DNA from: Thermodesulfobacteriota bacterium
Lineage (GTDB): Bacteria; Desulfobacterota; Desulfobacteria; Desulfobacterales; JAUWMJ01
Assembly (NCBI GenBank): GCA_034189135.1
Contig: JAXHVO010000021.1
Coordinates: 1 to 64,000, forward strand
Length of the DNA: 64,000 nucleotides
Reading direction: 5' to 3'
Part shown: positions 25,992-35,262 of the stretch, one piece after another
Layout: each line of letters opens with the position of its first letter
How positions within the stretch are numbered: the first letter of the stretch is position 1
The notes under the pieces: model-generated
Seen by the model: only the letters and a program-made list of their open reading frames with translations
The model's database searches: none
What the model was told of the DNA's origin: nothing
Translations under genes and position numbers: made by a program

Positions 25992-27035
25992 TTACTCATA
26001 GGTGGTATGCAATTTAGGGTCAAAGGCTTCTCTTACCGCTTCTCCGATAAAGGTAACAGTGATCAGCGTCACAATCATTGCAATAATAACCGAACCTGCG
26101 ATCCACCAGGCATCCAGATTATTCCAGCCCTGCTGCAACAGCTCGCCCCAACTCGGTGTGGGGGGGGGCAATCCAAATCCCAGATAGTCAAGGGAGGTCA
26201 GAGCGACGATTCCACCTGAAACCGCAAAGGGAGCAAAAGTGACAATGATCGCAATGGTATTGGGAATGATGTGTTTGAATATGATGCGAAGGCTGGAAGA
26301 CCCCAAAGCCCTGGCGGCAAGCACATATTCCCTTTCTCTTTCCTTGTAAGTCACCGTTCGCATGGTCCAGGTGATACCGATCCAACCGAAAAATGCCATG
26401 ATCAAAATCAACATGAAAAAATTTGGCACCATGATGGAAGCAATAATAATGATCACATATAAAAATGGCACGTTTGACCAGATTTCGATGATCCGTTGGA
26501 AAATCAGGTCGAATTTTCCGCCCCAAAACCCCATGGCGCTTCCAATGCTAACACCAATCACGTAGTTGACCAGCAAAAGCAAAAGCGAGAAAAATATTGC
26601 AATTCTGAATCCATATACAAGCCTGGCAACAATGTCCCTGCCAACTGCGTCCGTGCCCAAATAGTGTTTTTCTTTTATAGACGGCGGAAAAGGTGGAAAT
26701 TCGTCTTTTTTCAAATCGTTTTCGTAAGCGTTATAAGGTACCAAAGGCATCAAGACCCAGTTTCCTTTGCCTTCAACACCAAAGAGGTTGTCAAGCTGCC
26801 GGTAATTTGTCTCGTAGTCGTAGCTTAAGCCAAATGTGGTTCCAGTGATCATTTGTGTGTACGTTGGAAAATAGAACTCGCCTTCATAATACACCATAAT
26901 TGCACGGTTATTGACAAGCAGTTCGGCAACAAGAGAGGCAATGATCATCACAACGAAAATGATAAAGGAATAGTATCCCCTTTTTATCGATTTGAAACGC
27001 TTGATTTTTTTTAATGTTAACGGATTGAGTTTCAT
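25992..27035 (-). CDS. oppC: Oligopeptide ABC transporter permease (OppC-like)
   Basis: About 347 residues; five or six TM helices with the permease loop EREREYVLAARALGSSSLRIIFKHIIPN and a large periplasmic segment (about 60-140). The start is put at ATG 27035 because the extra N-terminal residues of the longer reading (TTG 27068) are encoded by a dispersed repeat that begins about 27045. No clear Shine-Dalgarno precedes 27035, so the repeat may have replaced the native ribosome site. Confidence 0.9.
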   Translation of the reverse strand: MKLNPLTLKKIKRFKSIKRGYYSFIIFVVMIIASLVAELLVNNRAIMVYYEGEFYFPTYTQMITGTTFGLSYDYETNYRQLDNLFGVEGKGNWVLMPLVPYNAYENDLKKDEFPPFPPSIKEKHYLGTDAVGRDIVARLVYGFRIAIFFSLLLLLVNYVIGVSIGSAMGFWGGKFDLIFQRIIEIWSNVPFLYVIIIIASIMVPNFFMLILIMAFFGWIGITWTMRTVTYKEREREYVLAARALGSSSLRIIFKHIIPNTIAIIVTFAPFAVSGGIVALTSLDYLGFGLPPPTPSWGELLQQGWNNLDAWWIAGSVIIAMIVTLITVTFIGEAVREAFDPKLHTTYE

Positions 27036-27044
27036 CATATTCAT

Positions 27045-27318
27045 TAGAAACAAACAGTCGTTTTTCAATTTTAGTTCGGTTCGTCCGGGGAATCGCCTAT
27101 TTGCCCGGTACCGGACTTAACAAATGATATCGGTATCGTACACGCCCCCTATCTTCTCAGTTAAACCGATACAGTCAGAGACGATCAGCACCGCCGTGGG
27201 ATTCTGTCCCTTGGGGCTGGATCAAATATAATCTCATCAAGGTTGCTACCGTACGTTCATTTCCAGATAAGATGGTAAAGTCCGGTACCGGGCAAATAGG
27301 CGATTCCCCGGACGAACC
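27045..27318. repeat. Dispersed repeat with perfect 41-bp inverted arms, inside the opp operon
   Basis: The arms 27078-27118 and 27278-27318 are exact inverted copies (core GGTTCGTCCGGGG ... CCGGTACCGG). The left piece (27045-27118) and, inverted, the right piece (27318 to about 27150) each match parts of one copy at 55180-55375. So this looks like two partial copies in opposite orientation. It occupies nearly all of the 311-base oppB-oppC gap and could form a very stable hairpin in the transcript. Confidence 0.85.
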
Positions 27319-27346
27319 TTCGTTGTGCCCAGTCAGGCATGAAAAT

Positions 27347-28375
27347 TTATTCAAATTTTACCCGGGGATCCACAATAGCCACACATATATCCGACAGAAT
27401 ATTTCCAATCATAAAAAGAAGAGAGGATATCACCAGAATCCCCATCACCACGGGATAATCCCTTTCCACAACTGACTCATAGCCCAGTAGCCCCATTCCG
27501 TTTATATTAAAAACAGTTTCAATAAGAAATGAACCGGAAAGGATGATGGATATATTGTTTCCAAAACTGGTCGCAATGGGGATCAGGCTGTTTCGTAAGG
27601 CGTGTTTAAAAATAGCCTCCCTAAATGGCAGTCCCTTGGCAATGGCAGTGCGCACATAATCCGAAGCCAGGTTATCCATAAGCGTGTTTTTCATCAGTAG
27701 GGTCATCACGGTAAACGACCCGATCACGTAAGCGATGAGAGGAAGAATTGTGTGCCAGATTACATCCAGCATTTTTCCAATCAGCGTAAAGTCTTCAAAA
27801 TCATCGCTCACCAGGTTTCCGAGGGGAAATATTCCCCAGTGTGAGGCAAAGAACACCAGCATAAATACACCGGCAACCCAGCCGGGTATGGCATAACCGG
27901 TAAAAACCACCACTGATGAAAAATTATCAAAAGAGCTTTTATGCTTAATCGCCTTTAGAATGCCCAGGGGAATGCATACCCCGTAAACCAGAATCAAAGA
28001 GAGTATGCCGAAATAAAGAGATATGGGAATCCGTTCCTTAATCATATCCCAGACCGGATCGTAATATCGGGTTGAGGTACCAAGATCTCCGGTCAGCACT
28101 TTGCCCAGCCAGAGGAAATAGCTCGCCAGAATAGGCTTGTCAAACCCGTAGTATTTTTTTAATTCTTCGATCTGTTCATCGGAAAGCGGCTGGGTTTGCT
28201 CAGTGGATGATTTTCCGCCTCTCCCACCTTCAATGCCTGACATCTGCTGAGCCTGAGCGATGATACGTTCAATGGGACCACCAGGAACAAAACGGGTGAC
28301 GGTGAACACCATAATGGTTATTCCAATAAACGTCGGTACAATCAAAAGCAAACGCCTGATAAAATAAGCTGTCAT
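27347..28375 (-). CDS. oppB: Oligopeptide ABC transporter permease (OppB-like)
   Basis: 342 residues, six TM helices, N-terminal YFIRRLLLIVPTFIGITIMVFTVTRFVPGGP and permease loop DYVRTAIAKGLPFREAIFKHALRNSLIP. It is the first gene of the opp set and is separated from oppC by the inverted repeat. The segment DSEQ-rich loop near residues 45-75 (GGRGGKSSTEQTQPLSDEQ) is the usual variable periplasmic insert. Confidence 0.94.
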   Translation of the reverse strand: MTAYFIRRLLLIVPTFIGITIMVFTVTRFVPGGPIERIIAQAQQMSGIEGGRGGKSSTEQTQPLSDEQIEELKKYYGFDKPILASYFLWLGKVLTGDLGTSTRYYDPVWDMIKERIPISLYFGILSLILVYGVCIPLGILKAIKHKSSFDNFSSVVVFTGYAIPGWVAGVFMLVFFASHWGIFPLGNLVSDDFEDFTLIGKMLDVIWHTILPLIAYVIGSFTVMTLLMKNTLMDNLASDYVRTAIAKGLPFREAIFKHALRNSLIPIATSFGNNISIILSGSFLIETVFNINGMGLLGYESVVERDYPVVMGILVISSLLFMIGNILSDICVAIVDPRVKFE

Positions 28376-28543
28376 TTAATTCTCCGCTTGAATGACCCAC
28401 AACTTTTTCAACTAAAACATGCATACATCACAACTGCCCTTTTTTCAAGGCAAGGTTGCTGTTTGACTGCAAAGACAAGTGATGATAATACCCTTTCAAT
28501 TTTAATTATAACACTTTTACAACACAACAGGATATTTGACCAA

Positions 28544-29758
28544 ATGGAAACTGAAAAAATGTTCAACACGGATTTAAACACACCGAAATCAGAGCTGGAA
28601 AAAAGAATTAAGAAACTCCAAACAAGGCTTGGTGAAAACAACATTGATGCCGCACTGATCCTTCAAAAGGCAGACCTTTTCTATTTTTCAGGAACCATTC
28701 AGGATGCCCATCTATATGTACCTGCAGATAAAGATCCAATCCTAATGGTTTACAAAAATAATAAACGTGCCAGGGCAGAGTCCTCACTGAAGAATATGGT
28801 GACTTTAAAAAATACCGGACAAATTTGCAGTCTGTTGCATGATAACGGATACGTACTGCCCCGTATTCTTGGTATGGAACTCGATGTCCTTCCTGCCAAT
28901 TTATATTTTAACTACAACAGCCTCTTTGAACATGCAAAGATTATAGATATTTCACATCATCTACGACTCATAAGAGCTGTAAAATCGGCTTATGAAATCG
29001 ACCTTATCCAAAAGGCTGGCCGTATGTCAGATCAGGTAGCCGATTGTGTTCAGGAATTTCTCCACGAAGGAATATCTGAAATCGAACTTGCGGGAAAAGT
29101 TGAAGCCAGGGCACGGAAACTGGGCCATTCGGGATTCGTCCGTATGAGACTGTGGGGCAGCGAATTGTTTTACGGACACTTAATGTCGGGCCCTTCTGCT
29201 GCCGTGCCTAGTTATTTATCTTCTCCCACAGGGGGCACTGGTGTCAGCCCGGCTGTGTCGCAGAGCGCCGGTCTCAGACCGATTCAACGCGGTGAACCTG
29301 TGCTTGTCGATTATGTTTTTGTCTTAAACGGCTACATGTCGGACCATGCGCGGGTTTTTGCCCTGGGCCATCTTCCCGATGATCTGCTCAAAGCACATGA
29401 TTCCATGCTGAAAGTTCAATCCGTTATAAAAAAAGAAGCCAAACCGAAAGTAAGGTCCGGCAAACTGTATCATATAGCCCTTGAGCTAACCAAAAAACTC
29501 GGTTTTGAAAAATCTTTCATGGGAGTCGACGCTCCCCGTATCCGTTTTGTCGGACACGGCATCGGTCTTGAACTGGATGAGTATCCCTTTCTGGCAAAGG
29601 GTCAGGACCTTGAATTAGAAAAAGGAATGACCATCGCACTCGAGCCAAAACTGATCTTTCCGGGAAAAGGAGTGGTTGGAATTGAGAACAGCCATGTGGT
29701 AACAAGTGAAGGCTTGAAACAGCTGACCCATTTTGATGAAAAAATTATTATATTATAG
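28544..29758 (+). CDS. M24 family metallopeptidase (Xaa-Pro aminopeptidase-like)
   Basis: About 404 residues: N-terminal creatinase-like domain (about 20-150), then the pita-bread fold with the dinuclear metal ligands visible: D in VLVDYVF, D in MSDHARVF, H in FVGHGIGLELDE, E in IALEPKLIF, E in GIENSHVV. It removes N-terminal residues next to proline or similar, which fits the divergent peptide importer. ATG 28544 is chosen over the 52-residue longer reading, whose extension shows no family similarity. It ends 8 bases from pxpC, tail to tail. Confidence 0.9.
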   Translation: METEKMFNTDLNTPKSELEKRIKKLQTRLGENNIDAALILQKADLFYFSGTIQDAHLYVPADKDPILMVYKNNKRARAESSLKNMVTLKNTGQICSLLHDNGYVLPRILGMELDVLPANLYFNYNSLFEHAKIIDISHHLRLIRAVKSAYEIDLIQKAGRMSDQVADCVQEFLHEGISEIELAGKVEARARKLGHSGFVRMRLWGSELFYGHLMSGPSAAVPSYLSSPTGGTGVSPAVSQSAGLRPIQRGEPVLVDYVFVLNGYMSDHARVFALGHLPDDLLKAHDSMLKVQSVIKKEAKPKVRSGKLYHIALELTKKLGFEKSFMGVDAPRIRFVGHGIGLELDEYPFLAKGQDLELEKGMTIALEPKLIFPGKGVVGIENSHVVTSEGLKQLTHFDEKIIIL

Positions 29759-29766
29759 CCTATGAA

Positions 29767-30726
29767 CTATCGACTATAAGCCGCAATGATATGCTTTTCT
29801 TCTATCTCTTTCATCAGCTTATGACGGTCATGATACAATGCATGCGCTTTTTCCAGAGTCACCTGTTCAAAACAGATCGTGTCTCCTGGTGTCGCTTGCG
29901 CAATTTTGTCAAGATCTGTGGAGATAACGGTTGCAATTTTTGCATATCCGCCCACGGTTTGCTCTACCATCAGTATGATCGGCTGCCCATCCGCAGGGAT
30001 TTGAACACCACCGGGCACACTTGGTTCCGAAATAATACTTTTGGGCACGTTATCCCGGTGAGTTATTACAGGACCCTGGAGCCTGTATCCCATTCGATCC
30101 GCCTTTGGGCTGACCATAAATTCTGATTTAAACAAAGTTTTTAAACTTTCATTAAAAAAATCATCCTGAGGCCCGGCAACCGCATGAATAACAATATTAG
30201 AGGAATATTTTGGTATCACAACGGAAGAAAGTTGCCGCGCCTGGTTTTGCCGTTGCCCTTTTCCTCTTTTAATAATATCCCCCTGCTTAAGCAAACGACC
30301 GTAATACCCACCGATATTGCCACCCACATAGGTTGAACGGCTTCCCATCACATCGGGAACGTCAATGCCGCCGGTCACTGAAAGGTAAGCCCGACAACCA
30401 CTTTTAACCTGTTTAATATCAATAGTATCCCCGGATTTTACCCCGAATGATCTCCAACATTCCACCGGTTTTTCATTTATGGTCATTCCCATCTCTGCAC
30501 CGGTTATGGCGATATCTGCTTCACCCAGTACTTCAAGGCGAGGTCCCATAACAGTAATTTCCAACGCGGCACTGTTAACGGAATTTCCCACCAGCATATT
30601 CGCCATACTAAAAGCAAATGAGTCAAGAGCGCCACAAACCGGTATGCCTACCTGTTGATACCCGAAACGGCCAAAATCCTGAACTGTGGTATAGGCGCCG
30701 GGTGTGAGGACTGAAAATACATCCAT
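29767..30726 (-). CDS. pxpC: 5-oxoprolinase subunit C (KipA/biotin-dependent carboxyltransferase family)
   Basis: 319 residues: VLTPGAYTTVQDFGRFGYQQVGIPVCGALDSFAFSMAN and GGVQIPADGQPIILMVEQTVGGYAKIATV are hallmark motifs. With PxpA and PxpB it makes the ATP-dependent prokaryotic 5-oxoprolinase that opens 5-oxoproline to glutamate. The start ATG overlaps the pxpB stop (TAATG), so the two are coupled. The same fold occurs in allophanate hydrolase and carboxyltransferases. Confidence 0.95.
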   Translation of the reverse strand: MDVFSVLTPGAYTTVQDFGRFGYQQVGIPVCGALDSFAFSMANMLVGNSVNSAALEITVMGPRLEVLGEADIAITGAEMGMTINEKPVECWRSFGVKSGDTIDIKQVKSGCRAYLSVTGGIDVPDVMGSRSTYVGGNIGGYYGRLLKQGDIIKRGKGQRQNQARQLSSVVIPKYSSNIVIHAVAGPQDDFFNESLKTLFKSEFMVSPKADRMGYRLQGPVITHRDNVPKSIISEPSVPGGVQIPADGQPIILMVEQTVGGYAKIATVISTDLDKIAQATPGDTICFEQVTLEKAHALYHDRHKLMKEIEEKHIIAAYSR

Positions 30727-31436
30727 TATTTCCTTACCTCCCCGGCCAGTCTGTTGTAATCTTCAGCGGATATAGGCGTAAACTTAATCCTATCCCCTGC
30801 TTTGTATAGGAAAGGCTTTGAGCTTTCCGGGTCAAACAACTTTATCGGAGTCCGCCCGATCAACTGCCAGCCTCCCGGGCTTGCCACAGGATATATTCCA
30901 GTCTGATTGTTGGCAATTCCCACTGACCTTTCGGGAACAAAAGAACGCGGAGTTTCCAGCCTCGGAGTGTAAAGTTTTTTCGGAAGCCCCCCTAAAAACG
31001 GAAAACCCGGTGTAAATCCGATCATATAAATCTGGTACTCCGCTCTTGAATGGATTCGAACCACATCATCTGTGGTTATAGAGTTATGTTCTGCCACGAA
31101 CCGAATATCCGGTCCATACTTTCCTCCATAACAAACCGGTATTTCGACCCTATCCGGTGGTGGTATTTTAATTGTCGATAAACGCTCTTCCAGAGCTAAA
31201 ATTTCTTTTTCCAGCTTGGTGGGATTTGTCATGTCCGGCTCATAAATAATCAACAGTGAACGGTATGTTGGAATAACTTCTAAAACACCTGTCAATGACT
31301 CCTTTTCCATAACGATGGCCATGGACCTGACCTTGTTATTAATATCAGGATCGATTTCATCACCGTATTCCACCAGCAACCCACGATCTCCAGCAATACG
31401 AAAAGAGGGTTTGGTAAAAAGATTATTTTGCATCAT
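30726..31436 (-). CDS. pxpB: 5-oxoprolinase subunit B (KipI family)
   Basis: About 236 residues: RIAGDRGLLVEYGDEIDPDINNKV, HSRAEYQIYMIGFTPGFPFLGGLP and the conserved end SPGGWQLIGRTPIKLFDP. It works in complex with PxpC. ATG 31436 is preferred; a TTG start at 31451, directly after the pxpA stop, is possible. No strong ribosome site is seen, which suggests translational coupling. Confidence 0.94.
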   Translation of the reverse strand: MMQNNLFTKPSFRIAGDRGLLVEYGDEIDPDINNKVRSMAIVMEKESLTGVLEVIPTYRSLLIIYEPDMTNPTKLEKEILALEERLSTIKIPPPDRVEIPVCYGGKYGPDIRFVAEHNSITTDDVVRIHSRAEYQIYMIGFTPGFPFLGGLPKKLYTPRLETPRSFVPERSVGIANNQTGIYPVASPGGWQLIGRTPIKLFDPESSKPFLYKAGDRIKFTPISAEDYNRLAGEVRK

Positions 31437-31451
31437 GCTTCGTGCTTTCAA

Positions 31452-32228
31452 TCAGGCAAATTCTATCATGGGTTTAACTTCGACTCTGTTATCTTTAAGT
31501 ATTGTCCGGATGCTTTTGACAAGATCAACAGCAGTCGGCGTATCACCGTGAACGCAAAGGGTCTGGACCTCCAAAGGGATAGTTTTACCATCTACTGCGA
31601 TCACCTGGCCCTCCTTGGCCATTTTCAATGCCCGTTTGGATACAACTTCGGGATCTTTGATCACCGCTCCAGGAAGCTTTCGCGACAGCAAATTTCCCTC
31701 CGGCGTGTAGACCCGGTCAGGAAACGCTTCATAAACCACTTTTAAACCCACCTCCTGACCGATTTCCCTCATACGCTCGCCTTTTTTACCTGCAAGAGCA
31801 ACGTAAAAAAGATCGTCATTCACACTGACGATGGCTTCAGCAACCGCACGGGCAACTTCTTGGTTCTCAACTGCCGTAAGGTACAATGCACCATGAGGTT
31901 TGACATGGCATAACCGGGTCCCATGTACTTTACAAAATGCTTCAAGAGCGCCAATCTGATAGACCAGGTAGTCTTTAACATCTTTTGTGCTACAGTTCAT
32001 ATTCCGGCGTCCGAAACCGAGCAAATCAGGATATCCCGGGTGCGCTCCGACACCGACCCCGTGCTCAACTGCCATTTTTACTGTTTTTTCCATTACGGAG
32101 GGGTCCCCGGCATGCCATCCGCAAGCAATGTTTGCAGATGTGATATATTTTATCACTTCTTCATCCATACCGAGCTTGTATGCACCAAAGCTTTCGCCCA
32201 CATCGCTGTTAAGGTCTATTGCTTTCAT
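31452..32228 (-). CDS. pxpA: 5-oxoprolinase subunit A (LamB/YcsF family)
   Basis: 258 residues: DLNSDVGESFGAYKLGMDEEVIKYITSANIACGWHAGDP at the N-terminus and HVKPHGALYL in the middle are diagnostic. It is the first of the pxpABC genes, 53 bases after the TRAP permease, so 5-oxoproline (pyroglutamate) uptake and hydrolysis look coupled. Confidence 0.96.
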   Translation of the reverse strand: MKAIDLNSDVGESFGAYKLGMDEEVIKYITSANIACGWHAGDPSVMEKTVKMAVEHGVGVGAHPGYPDLLGFGRRNMNCSTKDVKDYLVYQIGALEAFCKVHGTRLCHVKPHGALYLTAVENQEVARAVAEAIVSVNDDLFYVALAGKKGERMREIGQEVGLKVVYEAFPDRVYTPEGNLLSRKLPGAVIKDPEVVSKRALKMAKEGQVIAVDGKTIPLEVQTLCVHGDTPTAVDLVKSIRTILKDNRVEVKPMIEFA

Positions 32229-32281
32229 TAAGTCCTCTCAACTTTTTTTTATCCTCACTTCGATATTCGATATATTCTTTT

Positions 32282-33592
32282 TTATTTTCCTACCATCAAT
32301 TTTGGAAGTATCAGCGCAATTTCCGGGAAAATTGTAAGAATAGCTGTGGTAATAAGCATCAGCAGGAAAAATGGAAACGCATATTTGGCGATTTGTACAA
32401 TCGGTTCACCGGTCAAGCCTTGTATAACAAAAAGGTTAAATCCCACCGGCGGCGTAATCTGGCTGACCTCCACCATTAAAATAAGATATATGCCGAACCA
32501 TATTGGATCAAAACCAACTGCAACAACCATTGGTAGCGCGATGGGCAGCGTCATCACCACAATGGAAAAACCGTCCAGAAGGCATCCCAATAAAATATAG
32601 AACCCGCCCAGAAGCAACATCAGCGTGTAAGGGGAAAGGTTCAGCTCTGTTATGGCTGTGGTGATGGCGGTCGGTATTCCGAGAAATCCCATTACCCTTG
32701 ATAAAAAACCCGCTCCAACCACAATCAGCATAATCATAGCGTTGGTCTTGACTGCGCCAATCAGACACTCAAACATAATTTTTTTATTCATCCGTCGGTT
32801 GATATAGGCAAATATGGTTGCTCCCAAAACACCCAGAGCAGCCGCCTCTGTGGGAGTCGCAATCCCCCCGTAAATGCTTCCTAAAACCATAAGGATGAGA
32901 ATAAGTACCGGAGCGATGTCCTTAAGACCCACCAGACGCTCCTTCCAGCTGTAGCTCTCCTGTGTTCTGGGTGCAATTCCAGGATTCCTTATGCCCCGGT
33001 AAATAATATAGCTCGAATAAATTCCCGCTAAAAGCAAACCCGGAAGGATACCGGCCATAAACATTTTACCGATGGAAACTTCGGCGAGAATGGCATAAAC
33101 AATCATGATCAAGGAAGGTGGAATGAGAAATCCGAGTGTTCCGGCCCCGGCCAGAGACCCCATGGCCAGACGCTTGTCGTAACCGAGTTTATCAAACTCT
33201 GCCAGAGTTATCCTCCCTACTGTGGCAGTTGTAGCAGCACTTGAGCCTGAAACAGCGGCAAACAGAGTGCACGAGATAATATTCATCAAAAGAAGACCCC
33301 CCGGGAGGCGATAAAGCCATGGAACCAAAGATTTAAAGAGTTTTTCAGAAATTCCGGATCGGTACAGTATCTCACCCATAAGTATAAAAAGAGGAAGAGC
33401 CACATATTCCCATTTTTCACAGGTTGCCCACAACGATGAGGCCATGTTATTTCCAGCGGGTAGAGTGCCGAAAAGAACCATCCCCATAAAACCTACGATG
33501 AAAAGGGAAAAACCGACCCAGATGCCGGAAGCCAGGGTTAAAAAAAGAATTCCAAACACGATAAAGGACATGTATCCCATGCTCGCTTCCAT
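32282..33592 (-). CDS. dctM: TRAP transporter large permease (DctM-like)
   Basis: 436 residues, about 12 TM helices, with DctM features (FGILFLTLASGIWVGFSLFIVG, GSSAATTATVGRITLAEFDKLGYDKRLAMGSLAGAGTLGFLIPPS). It carries out Na+-coupled import with the small permease and the binding protein. The start overlaps the dctQ stop. The operon context suggests 5-oxoproline or a related organic acid as substrate. Confidence 0.95.
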   Translation of the reverse strand: MEASMGYMSFIVFGILFLTLASGIWVGFSLFIVGFMGMVLFGTLPAGNNMASSLWATCEKWEYVALPLFILMGEILYRSGISEKLFKSLVPWLYRLPGGLLLMNIISCTLFAAVSGSSAATTATVGRITLAEFDKLGYDKRLAMGSLAGAGTLGFLIPPSLIMIVYAILAEVSIGKMFMAGILPGLLLAGIYSSYIIYRGIRNPGIAPRTQESYSWKERLVGLKDIAPVLILILMVLGSIYGGIATPTEAAALGVLGATIFAYINRRMNKKIMFECLIGAVKTNAMIMLIVVGAGFLSRVMGFLGIPTAITTAITELNLSPYTLMLLLGGFYILLGCLLDGFSIVVMTLPIALPMVVAVGFDPIWFGIYLILMVEVSQITPPVGFNLFVIQGLTGEPIVQIAKYAFPFFLLMLITTAILTIFPEIALILPKLMVGK

Positions 33593-34095
33593 TATATTAC
33601 ATCCTCTCCCGCTCCGATAGCATTAAAGGTTTTAATTGTCGTTGCAAAAAGCTGAATGAGAAAACACCCCGCACCGACTAGCATCATTGCCTGCGGAATC
33701 CATAAAGGCGTATTCGTCAATGTGCCGGAAGTTGAGTTGTAGCGAAATGTTGCACTCACCATTTTAAAAAGATACCACCACAGATATCCCATAAAAATGG
33801 TGGTGATTCCGGTCGCTACACATGCGATCACTCTTGACAATTTTTTGGGAAGAAAGCCGAGCACAAGGGTAATTCTGATGTGTCCCTTTTCTTTGAGACA
33901 ATATCCGGCCCCCATAAAAATAATGGCGGCCAGACCGTAAGCACAATATTCATCAGCTATAAGGGTGGTTTTTGTAAATACATTCCATAAAAAGATTTCA
34001 ACCAGGATTAAAATAGTCATCAATCCCAGCATGACACCCGAAATCCTGGCCAACCAGTCACTAAGACTGTCTATGACGCGAACGAGGGTATTCAT
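33592..34095 (-). CDS. dctQ: TRAP transporter small permease (DctQ-like)
   Basis: 167 residues with four TM helices and the DctQ pattern (FLWNVFTKTTLIADEYCAYGLAAIIFMGAGYCLKEKGHIRITLV). It bridges the binding protein and the large permease. It overlaps dctM and is separated from dctP by a terminator-like hairpin. Confidence 0.93.
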   Translation of the reverse strand: MNTLVRVIDSLSDWLARISGVMLGLMTILILVEIFLWNVFTKTTLIADEYCAYGLAAIIFMGAGYCLKEKGHIRITLVLGFLPKKLSRVIACVATGITTIFMGYLWWYLFKMVSATFRYNSTSGTLTNTPLWIPQAMMLVGAGCFLIQLFATTIKTFNAIGAGEDVI

Positions 34096-34128
34096 TATAT
34101 CACCATAAGAAAATTTAGATGAGGGTCT

Positions 34129-34169
34129 AAAAAAGAGCGGGACTACGCGCTGGAATGTAAATCCCGCTC
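34129..34169 (-). terminator. Terminator/attenuator between dctP and dctQ
   Basis: In the minus-strand transcript GAGCGGGA (34169-34162) pairs with TCCCGCTC (34142-34135) and is followed by TTTTTTAG. It is an intrinsic terminator right after the binding-protein gene, probably leaky, giving more binding protein than permease. Confidence 0.8.
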
Positions 34170-34209
34170 ATTGACCTATGCAAACTATAAAACTTATTTA
34201 TTATAGCTT

Positions 34210-35202
34210 TTAACGTCCTGTAATCTTGTCATATTCTTTTAGAATTTTCTGGGCGTCTTTTCCGGCCTTTTTTGCCCAGGTAGCTCTCAGTTCGCTGCCG
34301 ATTTTTTCAAGCTCTGAGCGGAACTTTTTACTCACAGGGTTAATAGTCATTCCGTTTTCTATAAGCGTCGCTTTGCTCTTACGATCCATGTCACCTGCCA
34401 GGTTCCACATTTCGTCTTCCATATCAGCGGCAATTTCTAATACCTTTGCCTGAATACTTTTCGGCAGTTTATTCCATGCCTTGATGTTGACATTCATCAT
34501 ATTCACCGGGCCAACTATATTGATCGGTGTAAAATACTTGAGCACTTCCCATGCCTTTGCATCCACACCTGACACGGATGATGTATACATGGAGTCTAAC
34601 AGCCCGGCCTTCATGGCAGGATACACTTCACTAAAAGGCATCTTTCGTGCCGCAATGCCGGTAGCCTTACCAAAATTAAGACCAGTACCGTCATACACCC
34701 TCATTTTAAGTCCTTTAAGATCAGCCTCAGACTTAATAGAGCGTTGGGTATAGATCCCGGAAAAAGGCCAGACAGATGTATAAAGAGTAATCTGGTTGAA
34801 TTTCTTAAGTATCTTTGCGTATGTCGGTTTGGCTATTTGATACAACAGTCTTTGTTCAAAAGCATTGGTTGATAAAAATGGTTGTGCAGTCAGCGCAAGA
34901 ACAGGACCATCTCCTTCCACCATTCCGGTGGGAATTTCAGCTAAGGAAAGCTGGCCTTCTGCAACTGCACGAAGCAATTCCGGACCCTTAAATCCAAGGG
35001 CGCTGCCCGGATGAAGTACAATTTCCAGTTCGCCATTGGTGGCTTCCTTTACCCTGTCAGCAAACCGTTGAGCGCCTTTTGAATGAAAATTACCTGCCGG
35101 ATAATTCAAATGAACGTCCCATTTTGTTTTTGCCAATACATCAGAAGCGGCAAATACAATCACCACACCAAGACAAAGCATTACAAGTATTACTTTTTTC
35201 AT
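34210..35202 (-). CDS. dctP: TRAP transporter binding protein (DctP-like)
   Basis: 330 residues: signal peptide (about 1-24, ending VLAKTK), then the DctP fold (DVHLNYPAGNFHSKGAQRFADRVKEATNGELEIVLHPGSALGFKGPELLRAVAEGQLSLAEI; the conserved substrate-carboxylate Arg probably lies in LKGLKMRVYDGTG). It binds the substrate of DctQM. As first transporter gene of the operon with pxpABC, its ligand may be 5-oxoproline. AAGGAGG precedes the ATG. Confidence 0.94.
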   Translation of the reverse strand: MKKVILVMLCLGVVIVFAASDVLAKTKWDVHLNYPAGNFHSKGAQRFADRVKEATNGELEIVLHPGSALGFKGPELLRAVAEGQLSLAEIPTGMVEGDGPVLALTAQPFLSTNAFEQRLLYQIAKPTYAKILKKFNQITLYTSVWPFSGIYTQRSIKSEADLKGLKMRVYDGTGLNFGKATGIAARKMPFSEVYPAMKAGLLDSMYTSSVSGVDAKAWEVLKYFTPINIVGPVNMMNVNIKAWNKLPKSIQAKVLEIAADMEDEMWNLAGDMDRKSKATLIENGMTINPVSKKFRSELEKIGSELRATWAKKAGKDAQKILKEYDKITGR

Positions 35203-35262
35203 TTTTCCCTCCTTTTACTGTTGAATAAATGGGTTGATTGAATATGGCTGACATTCAGCACG

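Noticed and set aside
26188-26526. Minus-strand frame rich in His/Asp inside oppC
   Set aside because: It is an out-of-frame shadow of a well-supported permease.
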